DNA of 36,581 nucleotides from Rubrobacter sp. (GTDB lineage Bacteria; Actinomycetota; Rubrobacteria; Rubrobacterales; Rubrobacteraceae): NCBI GenBank assembly GCA_013695915.1, contig JACCZN010000134.1, positions 1 to 36,581 of the forward strand, read 5' to 3'. Shown piece by piece: positions 15,585 to 22,636 of this stretch (position 1 is its first letter; each line of letters starts with the position of its first letter). The notes under the pieces were generated by a model. It saw only the letters and a program-made list of their open reading frames with translations, ran no database searches and was not told where the DNA came from. The position numbers and the translations under genes were made by a program.

Positions 15585-15625
15585 ACCTCCTGTGGCTCCG
15601 CAGGAGGTGCTCCCCCCTCAGAGCC
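15585..15625 (-). promoter_or_regulatory. Ribosome-site-sequestering hairpin, possible pseudoknot, before the UPF0173 gene
   Basis: In the mRNA sense, ACCTCCTG (15608-15601) pairs perfectly with CAGGAGGT (15592-15585). The second arm is the ribosome binding site, five bases from the ATG. The eight-base loop CGGAGCCA can pair with an upstream GGCTCTG (15625-15619; one G-U), making an H-type pseudoknot. A further stem TGCCCG/CGGGCA lies upstream (about 15634-15656). I recognise no known riboswitch class. Confidence 0.5.
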
Positions 15626-15693
15626 TCTGTGGCTTGCCCGTTACGCTTCCCGGGCAGCTTAGCTGATAGACGGCGGGGTTGCCGGAGAGGTTC

Positions 15694-15699
15694 TATAAT
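15694..15699 (+). promoter_or_regulatory. -10 hexamer TATAAT for the small DMT transporter
   Basis: A perfect TATAAT at 15694-15699 implies transcription from about 15706. This rules out the in-frame TTG at 15679 as a start and supports TTG 15751. No clear -35 is present. Confidence 0.45.
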
Positions 15700-15750
15700 C
15701 ACCCGGGCCCGAACGGAGTCGGGGATACGGTACGGCTAGGGGGAAGGTTG

Positions 15751-16176
15751 TTGAGGTTGGCGATTCTGCTGGCGCTTCTGGCGGGGGTCTCGGTAGCGTT
15801 CCAGACGAGCTTCAACGCGGCGGCCCAGAGGGACCTCGGGCCGCTGGTGCTGGTGGCTATCTCCGGGCTCATGACCGGTGTCGTGGGACTGGTGGTCTCC
15901 CTGGTCGTAGCGAGGCCGGAGTTTACCGGCCAGTCCGTCGGCTACGCTCTCGCCTCCGGGGTGCTCGGGGCCGTGATCGTGGGCACCATCGCCTTCGCCG
16001 CGGGACAGGGCGGCGTGGCGCGGGCGCTCTCCCTCGTCGTCGGGACCCAGCTCATAGTGAGCCTCGTGCTCGACAGCCTCGGCGTCTTCGGCGCCGGCGC
16101 GGCGAGCCTCAGCCTCCTCCGGGTGCTCGGCGTCGTCCTTATACTGGTCGGCGGCGTCCTCGTGGTCCGTTACTAG
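15751..16176 (+). CDS. Small DMT-superfamily membrane protein (YdcZ/DUF606-like)
   Basis: From TTG 15751 the protein is 141 aa with about five helices, starting LRLAILLALLAGVSVAFQTS and containing FNAAAQRDLGPLVLVAISGL. The FQTSFNAAAQ pattern and size match DUF606 (YdcZ) half-transporters. These usually work as homo- or heterodimers, sometimes in tandem gene pairs. Only one copy is present here, so a homodimer is likely. AGGGGGAAGG lies just upstream of the start. The substrate is unknown. Confidence 0.8.
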   Translation: MRLAILLALLAGVSVAFQTSFNAAAQRDLGPLVLVAISGLMTGVVGLVVSLVVARPEFTGQSVGYALASGVLGAVIVGTIAFAAGQGGVARALSLVVGTQLIVSLVLDSLGVFGAGAASLSLLRVLGVVLILVGGVLVVRY

Positions 16177-16212
16177 AGCGGAGCCACCCACGGCGAGACC
16201 GGACGACGGGAG

Positions 16213-16893
16213 CTAGTCGCCGCGGGAGACGTCCCAGGAAGATATCCAGCCCTCCATGAGCGCTTTGCTCGTTGCCTCACCGCGGCTGCCGACCTCTAGC
16301 TTGGCGTAGACGTTCGAGAGGTGGCGTTTCACCGTGGTCTCCGAGAGGTGGAGCTTTGCGGCTGTCCGGCCGTTGCTCAGGCCGCGGGCCGCGCACAGAA
16401 GGACCTCCGTCTCCCGGCGGGAGAGCGGGTTCTCCGTACCTTCCGCTCCCAGAGCACTCTGGGGCACGGACAGTACGACGTTCCCCTCTTGGAGGTCGTG
16501 AACCACGGACCGGACCGCGGAGATTAGGTCCTGCATGTGCGCGTTCTTCGAGAGGTAGGCGCTGGCTCCGAGACCCAGAAGCTCCCGCACCAGATGCTGC
16601 TCGCCGAACACGGTAACCACAAGGACCTTCGGCGGCGGCGAGAGGCTAAGCAGGCGCCTCAGGGCCGCCTGCACCCCCATGACCGGCATCTCGACGTCCA
16701 GAATGACCGCGTCGGGCTTTGTTTCCCGCGCGAGCGTCACGGCCTCCCGGCCGTCTGCGGCCTGTCCGACCACCTCTATGTCTCCGGCGAGGGCGAGCAT
16801 CTCCGCCATGCTCTCGCGTACCATGGCGTGATCGTCGGCCAGAAGCACCCTTATGGAGCGAGTACCTTCTACGCTATCTTTACCGTCCACCAC
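16213..16893 (-). CDS. NarL/FixJ-type (LuxR HTH) response regulator
   Basis: The receiver domain has the acidic pair LADDHAMVRE, phospho-acceptor Asp66 in ILDVEMPVMG, the conserved Thr in VLVVTVF, and Lys in AYLSKNA. A linker leads to a LuxR-type helix-turn-helix (LSRRETEVLLCAARGLSNGR, then AAKLHLSETTVKRHLSNVYA). It is 226 aa and typical of NarL/LiaR/DegU regulators that bind DNA as dimers after phosphorylation. GTG 16893 is the start. The likely partner kinase is the minus-strand gene at 17809-18918, upstream in the same orientation. A 21-bp imperfect palindrome at 17047-17067 may be its own operator. Confidence 0.93.
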   Translation of the reverse strand: MVDGKDSVEGTRSIRVLLADDHAMVRESMAEMLALAGDIEVVGQAADGREAVTLARETKPDAVILDVEMPVMGVQAALRRLLSLSPPPKVLVVTVFGEQHLVRELLGLGASAYLSKNAHMQDLISAVRSVVHDLQEGNVVLSVPQSALGAEGTENPLSRRETEVLLCAARGLSNGRTAAKLHLSETTVKRHLSNVYAKLEVGSRGEATSKALMEGWISSWDVSRGD

Positions 16894-17219
16894 AGCCCCC
16901 CGGGTACCGCTCTCTCGTCAGCTCAGTTCCTGTGGTCAGTTACGTTACCGGAAGCGCCAGCCCACCACCGCGTACCGGTATCTTAGAGAGTTTTTCAGCT
17001 CCGAAACAGTTCTCCCCAACTCTCCGCTGTTATACCCTCCACCGTCACACTCCAACTCTTGAAGTGTTGTGGAGAGCCCACTGGATAGAGTGAGGCGTTT
17101 CGAGCGGGCTCCGCAGGATGGAACCCAGAGGAGACCAGGGGTCGACGCGAACTCCGCCCGCGGTTCACGTTACCTCCGGGCGCTGATGGTACTCTGACCT
17201 CTGGGCTTCACGGTCCGAG
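16894..17219 (-). other. Intergenic region upstream of the response regulator
   Basis: I see no gene in these 326 bases. The minus strand has TATAAC at about 17034-17029 with TTGGAG 15 bases upstream, a plausible promoter with a short spacer. TAAGAT lies closer to the gene. The palindrome at 17047-17067 overlaps the TTGGAG element. Confidence 0.35.
17047..17067. promoter_or_regulatory. 21-bp imperfect palindrome, candidate operator
   Basis: ACACTcCAA-CTC-TTGaAGTGT is symmetric at 8 of 9 pairs around a 3-base centre. It sits upstream of the response regulator and overlaps a possible -35. It does not match the NarL heptamer consensus that I know, so the binder is unassigned. Confidence 0.35.
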
Positions 17220-17606
17220 TTACGGGACAACGGAACCTCGGTCTCCGGTGAAATGGTCGACGAAGCCCTGCCGGGTCGTGGTCCCGGCGCAGAGCGCGAC
17301 CCCCAGCGCGAGGTCCACGGACTCTGGCAGCAGGTCCAGGAGCACCGACGCGACCCCCGAGCACGAGGGCGAGGAGAGCGCCGAGGCAACCTCCCTGGCG
17401 GTGCTTTCCTCCACTCGCCAGCCCTCCCGCTCGAAACCATCGAGCTTCAGGAACAGGTTGGCCTCTTCCTCGAACCTAAAGACCGGTAGCGACCCCGTGC
17501 CCCCACGGTCGACGGTGAGCACCTCCGTCCGTCCGATCCCGCACTTCACTATTAGCCAGTAAGCGTCGAACGGGCCCCGTAGTCGCGTCGTTCCGTCATC
17601 TACCAT
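17220..17606 (-). CDS. Unknown soluble protein between regulator and kinase genes
   Basis: ATG 17606 has AAAGGAAAG about seven bases upstream and opens a 128-aa frame. The protein reads like a compact alpha/beta domain: FDAYWLIVKCGIGRTEVLTV and GTGSLPVFRFEEEANLFLKL, then GFEREGWRVEESTAREVASA. The last ~40 residues are hydrophobic-polar mixed without a clear membrane helix. I do not recognise the family. Its codirectional place between kinase and regulator suggests a related role, but it has gaps of about 200 and 320 bases on either side, so it may have its own promoter. Confidence 0.6.
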   Translation of the reverse strand: MVDDGTTRLRGPFDAYWLIVKCGIGRTEVLTVDRGGTGSLPVFRFEEEANLFLKLDGFEREGWRVEESTAREVASALSSPSCSGVASVLLDLLPESVDLALGVALCAGTTTRQGFVDHFTGDRGSVVP

Positions 17607-17808
17607 CGGCTACTTTCCTTTCCCTGGGGGAACCGCGGAAAGGAGCGGCTGAAGGATAGAACTCTCAGTCCGCGTAACATCATCGGACCGCGAAGCGTAC
17701 GCGTTCTCCAAACGGTTCGGGTGAAGACGCTTGAGAGCAAAGACTCATCGGTCGTGCGCAGGCTCTCTGTGCGAAAGTTTCTGGTACTTTCCAATAGACT
17801 CGCTCTCA

Positions 17809-18918
17809 CTATTCCGGGTTCGGAGGAAGCCTCTCCTTTCGAAGGAGGGGCATGCGTACCTCGGCTCGCGTGCCGCCGTCCGGCTCGCTGACGAGCTCGA
17901 AGGCGCCTCCCAGGAGGTCGGTCCGCTCCTTCATGGAGTCTAGGCCGATGCCCTCGGTGGCCGGGTCCGCGGCGTCGAAGCCCAGCCCTGCGTCCCGGAT
18001 GACGGCCAGGACCTCCTTCGGGGTGATGGAGACCTCGATCTCTATGCGGTCGCTGCCGGAGTGAGCCACAGCGTTGCGCACCCCTTCCCGCAAGACCAGG
18101 TAGAGTTGGTCTCGCACGAAGTCCGGCAGGTGGTCCTCCTCCCCCGTAAAAGAGACTTCGTAGTCGACGCCGATGGGTACGCTAATCCTCATCAGGTTCT
18201 CGAGGGCTATCCTCAGGCCTTCTGACGTCTCCATGCCCCGGAGCTCGGAAGAGAACTGCCGCATTAGCTCCAGCGCGTCGTCGGCCGTCTGCCGGGCGAG
18301 CGCCAGCCGTTCCGTAGCCCGCTGGGGGTTGCTCTCCCTCTGGGCCTCGTAGAGGTCCAGGCTCTGGGTAACGACCGTCATGGAGTGGGCCAGCCGGTCG
18401 TGTAGCTCCCGGGAGAAGCGCCGGCGCTCCTCGAACTGGGTCTCCTTGACCTTCGTGAGCAGGTAGTCTATGTAGGAGGCCATCACCATCCGGGAGACGC
18501 GGTCCATGACGATCTCCTGGACGGCCAGGGCTATCTCCGCGACCTCGTCCCGCCCGGCGCCTTCGGGCAGGTTCCCGACTACCATCTTGACTGCTGCCTT
18601 GCACAGCGCAACTCCGGACCGGAAAGACTCGTCAGGGTGGGGGTTCAGGGGCTCCTCGGACGCCTCGATGTGCTGGTGGATCTCCTCTTCCACCGCAAAG
18701 AGTGACCGCTCCTCACCCCGCAGGACGGACGCCGCCCGCGAGACCACGGACCACGCGTTGGCCTCTATCTGCTTCCTCGAAAGCCCGCCGCCGACGACCA
18801 GGAGGCTTCCGGACTCGTTCAGGCGCCGCTCGTAGTCCTCGAAGATCTCCCCGAACCGCTCTTCGAGTATCCGCGCCGCTCGGGGAAGCTCGGGGAAAGG
18901 TGTCTCTGCGTCCGTCAT
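17809..18918 (-). CDS. Soluble sensor histidine kinase (HisKA_3 / HATPase_c)
   Basis: The 369-aa protein has no transmembrane helix. Residues 1-150 are helical (ARILEERFGEIFEDYERRLN; IALAVQEIVMDRVSRMVMAS) and resemble RsbRD-type N-terminal sensor domains. The dimerisation/phospho-acceptor helix is FEERRRFSRELHDRLAHSMT with His173. The ATPase domain has the N-box VLREGVRNAVAHSG and G-boxes DAGLGFD and GIGLDSMKER. This is the NarX/DesK-type kinase that pairs with LuxR-type regulators. I chose ATG 18918 with TGAGGAT upstream. The open frame extends to 19044, but that part is basic and unlike the family. It probably senses a cytosolic signal. Confidence 0.9.
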   Translation of the reverse strand: MTDAETPFPELPRAARILEERFGEIFEDYERRLNESGSLLVVGGGLSRKQIEANAWSVVSRAASVLRGEERSLFAVEEEIHQHIEASEEPLNPHPDESFRSGVALCKAAVKMVVGNLPEGAGRDEVAEIALAVQEIVMDRVSRMVMASYIDYLLTKVKETQFEERRRFSRELHDRLAHSMTVVTQSLDLYEAQRESNPQRATERLALARQTADDALELMRQFSSELRGMETSEGLRIALENLMRISVPIGVDYEVSFTGEEDHLPDFVRDQLYLVLREGVRNAVAHSGSDRIEIEVSITPKEVLAVIRDAGLGFDAADPATEGIGLDSMKERTDLLGGAFELVSEPDGGTRAEVRMPLLRKERLPPNPE

Positions 18919-19318
18919 ATCCTCATACTGCCTGTCCTGGCTCGTTCTTCCCTGGATCCGGGCTCTCTCCCGGGAGCATCGGGTTACAACCTCCCGCGAC
19001 TCCGGCGCTCCGGGCCGCCGGCAGACCACACGTCGGTGGACCACAAAGGGACGCGAGCCGGCGCAGGGGGGAGAAGAGCGCCGGCCCGCGGACCATATAG
19101 TACAAACCCCAGTTTACTCTTCCGGGAGGCGCTTCCGTGCCACCCTTGGCTCCGAAACCTACATCTTTCGTACCGAAGGTCTGCACCTTCCGCACCAAAC
19201 TTGCCCCACAGCCTCGGTAAGAGCGTTTACATACCGTCCGTGAGGGCTAAGGTCCGGATGGAGCGGACGTTGCGGGAAGCGCGGTCCGCAGGACATACCC
19301 CCAGAGGGAAGGACGCAC
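18919..19318. other. 400-base divergent intergenic region between kinase and stress cluster
   Basis: No gene is supported. A short minus-strand frame here has no ribosome site and odd composition. The region must carry the kinase promoter (minus) and the stress-cluster promoter (plus). It contains a small AT-rich patch at about 19091-19100 (CATATAGTAC), which could serve the kinase, and the GTTTAC/GGGCTA pair at 19225-19249 facing the cluster. Confidence 0.4.
19225..19249 (+). promoter_or_regulatory. Candidate SigB-type promoter for the stress cluster
   Basis: GTTTAC (19225-19230) and GGGCTA (19244-19249), separated by 13 bases, resemble the general-stress sigma consensus GTTTaa-N12-15-GGGtAt known from Bacillus SigB and actinobacterial relatives. 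It lies 70 bases before the PRC/YsnF gene. The match is good at -35 and partial at -10. Confidence 0.35.
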
Positions 19319-20236
19319 ATGGCGAGCTACGAAGAGCGGACAGACAGTTACACGGCGGTAGAGGAAGACTACGCGGGCTACACGGTACGAGATACCTACG
19401 GCGAGAAGATCGGCAAGGTAGACGACCTGTTCCTCGACGAGAACGACGAGCCGGAGTACTTCGGCGTGAAGATGGACTTCCTGGGGACCAGTGCCACCAT
19501 GCTCCCGTTCGACATAGCCAGGGTGGACAGGGAGCGGGGCTTTATAGAGGTCTCGCAGCCCAAGAGCACGGTCAAGAATGGCCCGGCCTTCGACGACGAC
19601 CAGGAGATAACCGCCGAGTACGAGCGGGAGGTCCGCGAGTACTACGGGCTCTCAGCCCCTCAGGACTCCGGGGACCGGGGCTCCTACGGTGGGTACTACG
19701 CCGACGAGGAGCGGCAGGACAGGGAGCGTGGTGTCCCCGTGGAGGGCGGAAGCGTCGGCGGAGACCGCCCGGGCATAGCGATGGGCGATACCGAGAGCGG
19801 CGAGTTCCGCGAGCACGGCGAGGAGAACGAGGGGCTTGCCCAGCACGGCAGCGACCTGGAGGACGAGGACGAGCTGCGCGTCCAGCGCTCCGAGGAGGAG
19901 TTGCGCGCCGGCACCCGCGAGCGCGAGGCCGGATCGGTAAACGTCCGCAAGCGGGTGAGGACCGACCGCGAGCGCATTATCGTGCCCAAGAAGCACGAGG
20001 AGGTCAAGGTAGACCGCGTGCCCGTCGAGGGCCGGGAGGCTTCGGAGGCCGAGATCGGCGAGGACGAGATCCGGGTTCCGGTAACCGAGGAAGAGGTCGT
20101 TACCGAGAAGCGGGCGGTGGTCAAGGAAGAGGTCCGGGTCCGCAAGGAGGCCGTCGAGGAAGAGGAGGTCATCGAGGAGGACGTCCGCCGCGAGGAGGTA
20201 GACGTGGAGGAAGCCTCCGAGCGCGGTCAGCGGTAG
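19319..20236 (+). CDS. PRC-barrel plus DUF2382 (YsnF/AvaK) stress protein
   Basis: The 305-aa protein starts with a PRC-barrel (YTVRDTYGEKIGKVDDLFLD, then VKMDFLGTSATMLPFDIARV, about residues 22-90). An acidic linker follows, then a C-terminal DUF2382 domain (ELRVQRSEEELRAGTREREA, VRKRVRTDRERIIVPKKHEE, ending VIEEDVRREEVDVEE). YsnF-type proteins are general-stress proteins of unknown biochemistry. The PRC barrel can bind RNA or protein partners. ATG 19319 has AGGGAAGGA upstream. It opens a long plus-strand series and is followed by a second DUF2382 gene that matches its C-terminal domain closely, indicating a tandem duplication. Confidence 0.9.
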   Translation: MASYEERTDSYTAVEEDYAGYTVRDTYGEKIGKVDDLFLDENDEPEYFGVKMDFLGTSATMLPFDIARVDRERGFIEVSQPKSTVKNGPAFDDDQEITAEYEREVREYYGLSAPQDSGDRGSYGGYYADEERQDRERGVPVEGGSVGGDRPGIAMGDTESGEFREHGEENEGLAQHGSDLEDEDELRVQRSEEELRAGTREREAGSVNVRKRVRTDRERIIVPKKHEEVKVDRVPVEGREASEAEIGEDEIRVPVTEEEVVTEKRAVVKEEVRVRKEAVEEEEVIEEDVRREEVDVEEASERGQR

Positions 20237-20261
20237 CATCGCCCGGCGAACCTTCGAGGGC

Positions 20262-20284
20262 GTGCCCGTCCGGACAGCGGGCAC
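20262..20284 (+). terminator. Hairpin after the first YsnF-type gene
   Basis: GTGCCCG (20262-20268) pairs with CGGGCAC (20278-20284) around a nine-base loop, 26 bases after the stop codon. No U-run follows, so it may only attenuate or protect the 3' end between the two paralogues. Confidence 0.35.
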
Positions 20285-20361
20285 ACCCGCTAGCTCCGGG
20301 AGAGCGGGCGGGGTACAGCGCCGCGCGCCAGCAGATAGTTCCTAGCCCGAGGAGATCCATT

Positions 20362-20841
20362 TTGGCCCACGAAGAACGCGACCGGCCCGCGGAGGGCTAC
20401 CACGAACCCGCGGAGAAGGACGCTGGTGAGCGCGGCGTTGGCCCCGGAGATGAGCTACGGGTGCAGAGGGGCGAGGAGGAGCTGCGGGCCGAGACCCGCG
20501 AGCGCGAGGCCGGCGCGATGCGGGTCCGTAAGAGCGTACGCACCGACCACGAGCAGCTCCGGGTCCCCAAGAGGCGCGAGGAGGTAGACATCGAGCGCGT
20601 ACCCGTAAACCGGGAGAGCCCCGGGGCCGAGATCGGCGAGGAAGAAGTGGTCGTGCAGGTCTTCGAGGAGGAGGTCGTGGTCTCCAAACGGGTCGTGCTC
20701 AAGGAGGAGATCCGGCTCCGCAAGGTGGTCGTTGAGGAAGAGGAGGTCATCGAAGAGGACGTAAGGCGCGAAGAGGTGGAGATAGACGATGAGACCGGGC
20801 GCGGCACAGAGCCCGATGGGAAGGGCCGCCGCGACGGCTAA
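20362..20841 (+). CDS. DUF2382 (YsnF-like) protein without PRC barrel
   Basis: TTG 20362 has GAGGAG eight bases upstream and gives 159 aa. After a short acidic start comes a full DUF2382 domain (DELRVQRGEEELRAETRERE, VRKSVRTDHEQLRVPKRREE, ending VIEEDVRREEVEIDD) that matches the preceding protein nearly segment for segment. The PRC barrel is absent. It probably arose by duplication of the neighbour with loss of the N-terminal domain. Its likely setting is the same stress response. No catalytic residues are known for this family. Confidence 0.85.
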   Translation: MAHEERDRPAEGYHEPAEKDAGERGVGPGDELRVQRGEEELRAETREREAGAMRVRKSVRTDHEQLRVPKRREEVDIERVPVNRESPGAEIGEEEVVVQVFEEEVVVSKRVVLKEEIRLRKVVVEEEEVIEEDVRREEVEIDDETGRGTEPDGKGRRDG

Positions 20842-20903
20842 CGGAAAAGACTATCGGATGGGTGGCGGAGACCCGCAGCCCTACCAGACAACAGGAGGTA
20901 ACG

Positions 20904-21104
20904 GTGGACAACCTGAGCAACTTCAACCCCGCGGACGTAAAGCAGCACCTCGAAGGCATCGACTGGCCGGCGGACAGGGAGGAGATAGCCAAAAAGGCCG
21001 AGCAGAACGGCGCCCCCGGACCGGTCGCCGGCCAGCTCCGCCAGCGGCTGCCGGAGGGCGAGATCTCCGGTCCCCAGGACGTCGTCAGCAAGCTGCAGGG
21101 CTAG
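20904..21104 (+). CDS. DUF2795 domain protein
   Basis: GTG 20904 follows AGGAGG (20893-20898) at five bases and encodes 66 residues: NLSNFNPADVKQHLEGIDWP, then ADREEIAKKAEQNGAP and a closing amphipathic helix. The pattern of a short helix, a hydrophobic-rich segment with DWP and a final Lys-rich helix matches the DUF2795 fold common in Actinobacteria and Deinococcus-type stress loci. The function is unknown. An upstream ATG at 20862 is in frame but has no ribosome site. Confidence 0.82.
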   Translation: MDNLSNFNPADVKQHLEGIDWPADREEIAKKAEQNGAPGPVAGQLRQRLPEGEISGPQDVVSKLQG

Positions 21105-21180
21105 ACGCAGAGAGCAGGGTGCAGGGCGATGCCGGAGGTAAAAGCGGCGCCACCCTACATCCGGAAGGGGAGTAGCCCGC

Positions 21181-21312
21181 ATGGGTTTCTTGATAAGAAG
21201 GCTCATTTTTATGGTGGCCCCGGTCCTCTGGCGCAAGTTCCAGCAGCGGCGTCGGAGTAAAGAGGACACCAACGAGGAACGAGAAGAAACGGCGAGGAAA
21301 GGACACGAATGA
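21181..21312 (+). CDS. 43-aa single-pass membrane miniprotein
   Basis: ATG 21181 has AAGGGGAG nine bases upstream. The 43 residues start MGFLIRRLIFMVAPVLWRKF, a short hydrophobic helix with arginines, followed by a charged tail (QQRRRSKEDTNEEREETARK). Its TGA stop overlaps the ATG of the next gene (ATGA), which supports real translation and coupling. The family is unknown. Confidence 0.68.
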   Translation: MGFLIRRLIFMVAPVLWRKFQQRRRSKEDTNEEREETARKGHE

Positions 21313-22082
21313 GCAAGAGAAGCGGTGAAGGAGAACAGAGCCGGTTGCGGAGGGCCTCCACGGGGGACGGGGAGGAGCAGGCCGTAGAAGACGGCCAGCC
21401 GGAAGAGACCCGGACGAACGGCGACTCGGCGGCCAGCGGAGCAGCGGCCAGCGGAGCAGCGGCCGGGGAAGACGACGACCTCGGGAAATACCGGGCGCGG
21501 GAGCCGTTAACCGAGCGGTACGAAAACGAAGGCCAGGGCTCCTCCGGCTCGCGGGTCTCCGGCTCGCGCGGTTCGGCCGCAGCAGAGAAAGGCACGAGCT
21601 GGGTCAGCGTTATCTTCGGCTGGGTCGCGTCCATAGGAGCGGCGGTCCTCCTTGCCGGCATCGTGACCGGCGTCGTCGGTGCGATAGCGGGCCTTATCGG
21701 GCTTGGCAGCGGCGGTATCGCGGCGGCCGTGGGGGTCTTTCTAACCCTGCTCCTGGTCTACCTGATCGGGGGCTACGTCGCCGGACGCATGGCGGGTCGT
21801 TCGGGCCTCAAGCACGGGCTGCTGGTCCCGGTCCTGGCGCTGGTGCTCGTGCTGCTGGTGGGTCTCGCCGGTGGCGCCCTGGGCTTCGGCTTCGCGGACC
21901 AGATCTCCAGCGTGGCGCCTCCGGCCCTTACGGATAGCATCCCGACGAGCCTGCCGCAGGGCATCCCCAGCGGCGCGGGTATCGCCGCCATAGTCGGGGG
22001 CATAGTGCTGCTGCTCACCCCGTTCATCGGCGGCGCGCTTGGCGGTCTCTGGGGAGCCAAGAGAGGCTGGGAGCAACCGTAG
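21309..22082 (+). CDS. Four-helix membrane protein with charged N-terminal tail
   Basis: The 257-aa protein has about 98 hydrophilic, low-complexity N-terminal residues. Hydrophobic segments follow near 99-125 (VSVIFGWVASIGAAVLLAGI), 128-157 (GGIAAAVGVFLTLLLVYLIG), 168-195 (LLVPVLALVLVLLVGLAGGA) and 223-250 (AGIAAIVGGIVLLLTPFIGG). Gly- and Ala-rich helices recall small membrane-organising proteins of the YrzE/TIGR04086 type, but I cannot assign it. A tandem 15-bp repeat at 21431-21460 produces SGAAASGAAA in the tail. It is translationally coupled to the 43-aa protein upstream. Confidence 0.75.
   Translation: MSKRSGEGEQSRLRRASTGDGEEQAVEDGQPEETRTNGDSAASGAAASGAAAGEDDDLGKYRAREPLTERYENEGQGSSGSRVSGSRGSAAAEKGTSWVSVIFGWVASIGAAVLLAGIVTGVVGAIAGLIGLGSGGIAAAVGVFLTLLLVYLIGGYVAGRMAGRSGLKHGLLVPVLALVLVLLVGLAGGALGFGFADQISSVAPPALTDSIPTSLPQGIPSGAGIAAIVGGIVLLLTPFIGGALGGLWGAKRGWEQP
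21431..21460 (+). repeat. 15-bp tandem repeat, two copies
   Basis: GGCCAGCGGAGCAGC occurs at 21431-21445 and again at 21446-21460, followed by a third partial GGCC. It lies in frame in the low-complexity tail of the membrane protein and adds five residues per copy, so its length may vary between strains. Confidence 0.85.
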
Positions 22083-22150
22083 CCATATGAGGCTGTGCGT
22101 GCGCTCGCAGATCGGACATTCGGTAGGCAGTTTACAGAGGAGGTAGCGTC

Positions 22151-22636
22151 GTGGGACAAGATCGAAACGACAATCCCGGGAACAGCAACGGAGGTGGAGA
22201 GGAAGGACAGGCCAAACAACAGTCCCGAGAGGTCGCCCAGCAGGCGGAGAACCAGGTCTCTCACTACACCGAAGAGGGGCTCCAGCGGGTCAAGGGCCAG
22301 CTGGCGACCCAGAAAGAGCGAGCGGCCGGGGAGCTGGACGGCATCTCGCGGGCCCTCCAGAGTGCCGGTGACCAGTTGAGGGAGCAGGAACAGGGCTCTA
22401 TCGGCCGTTACGCGGACCAGGCCGCCGAGCAGACCGAACGGCTCTCCGGCTACCTGAACGAGAGAGACGCCGACCAGCTCATAAGCGAGGCTGAGGACCT
22501 TGCCCGGCACCAGCCGGCAGTGTTCCTGGGTGCCGCCTTCGCCCTGGGAGCTGTCGCCGCGCGCTTCCTCAAGAGCTCCTCCAGAGGCAGCGGTGGCTCC
22601 GGCGGCGGGACCAGAGAGGAGGCTGTCCGAGGATGA
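22151..22636 (+). CDS. Amphipathic stress protein with C-terminal membrane anchor
   Basis: GTG 22151 follows AGAGGAGG. The 161-aa protein is mostly polar helix (QSREVAQQAENQVSHYTEEG; QLATQKERAAGELDGISRAL; IGRYADQAAEQTERLSGYLN), probably coiled coil. It ends with a single hydrophobic helix HQPAVFLGAAFALGAVAARF and a Gly/Ser tail. The shape resembles DUF883/ElaB-type tail-anchored proteins and 'nutrient deprivation-induced protein' relatives, which sit at the inner membrane. Its stop overlaps the next start (ATGA). Together with the two following genes it makes a compact three-gene unit found in many actinobacteria. Confidence 0.78.
   Translation: MGQDRNDNPGNSNGGGEEGQAKQQSREVAQQAENQVSHYTEEGLQRVKGQLATQKERAAGELDGISRALQSAGDQLREQEQGSIGRYADQAAEQTERLSGYLNERDADQLISEAEDLARHQPAVFLGAAFALGAVAARFLKSSSRGSGGSGGGTREEAVRG

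Noticed and set aside
17165-17440. 91-codon minus-strand frame overlapping the unknown gene between kinase and regulator
   Set aside because: It is Arg/Pro-rich and out of frame with the better supported 128-aa gene, which has a ribosome site and normal codon bias.
18923-19198. 91-codon minus-strand frame in the kinase upstream region
   Set aside because: It has no ribosome site, a mixed composition unlike neighbouring proteins, and overlaps the kinase start.
19036-20361. Long frame running into the second DUF2382 gene
   Set aside because: Only the part after TTG 20362 shows domain similarity. The upstream part is an out-of-frame reading of the PRC/YsnF gene.
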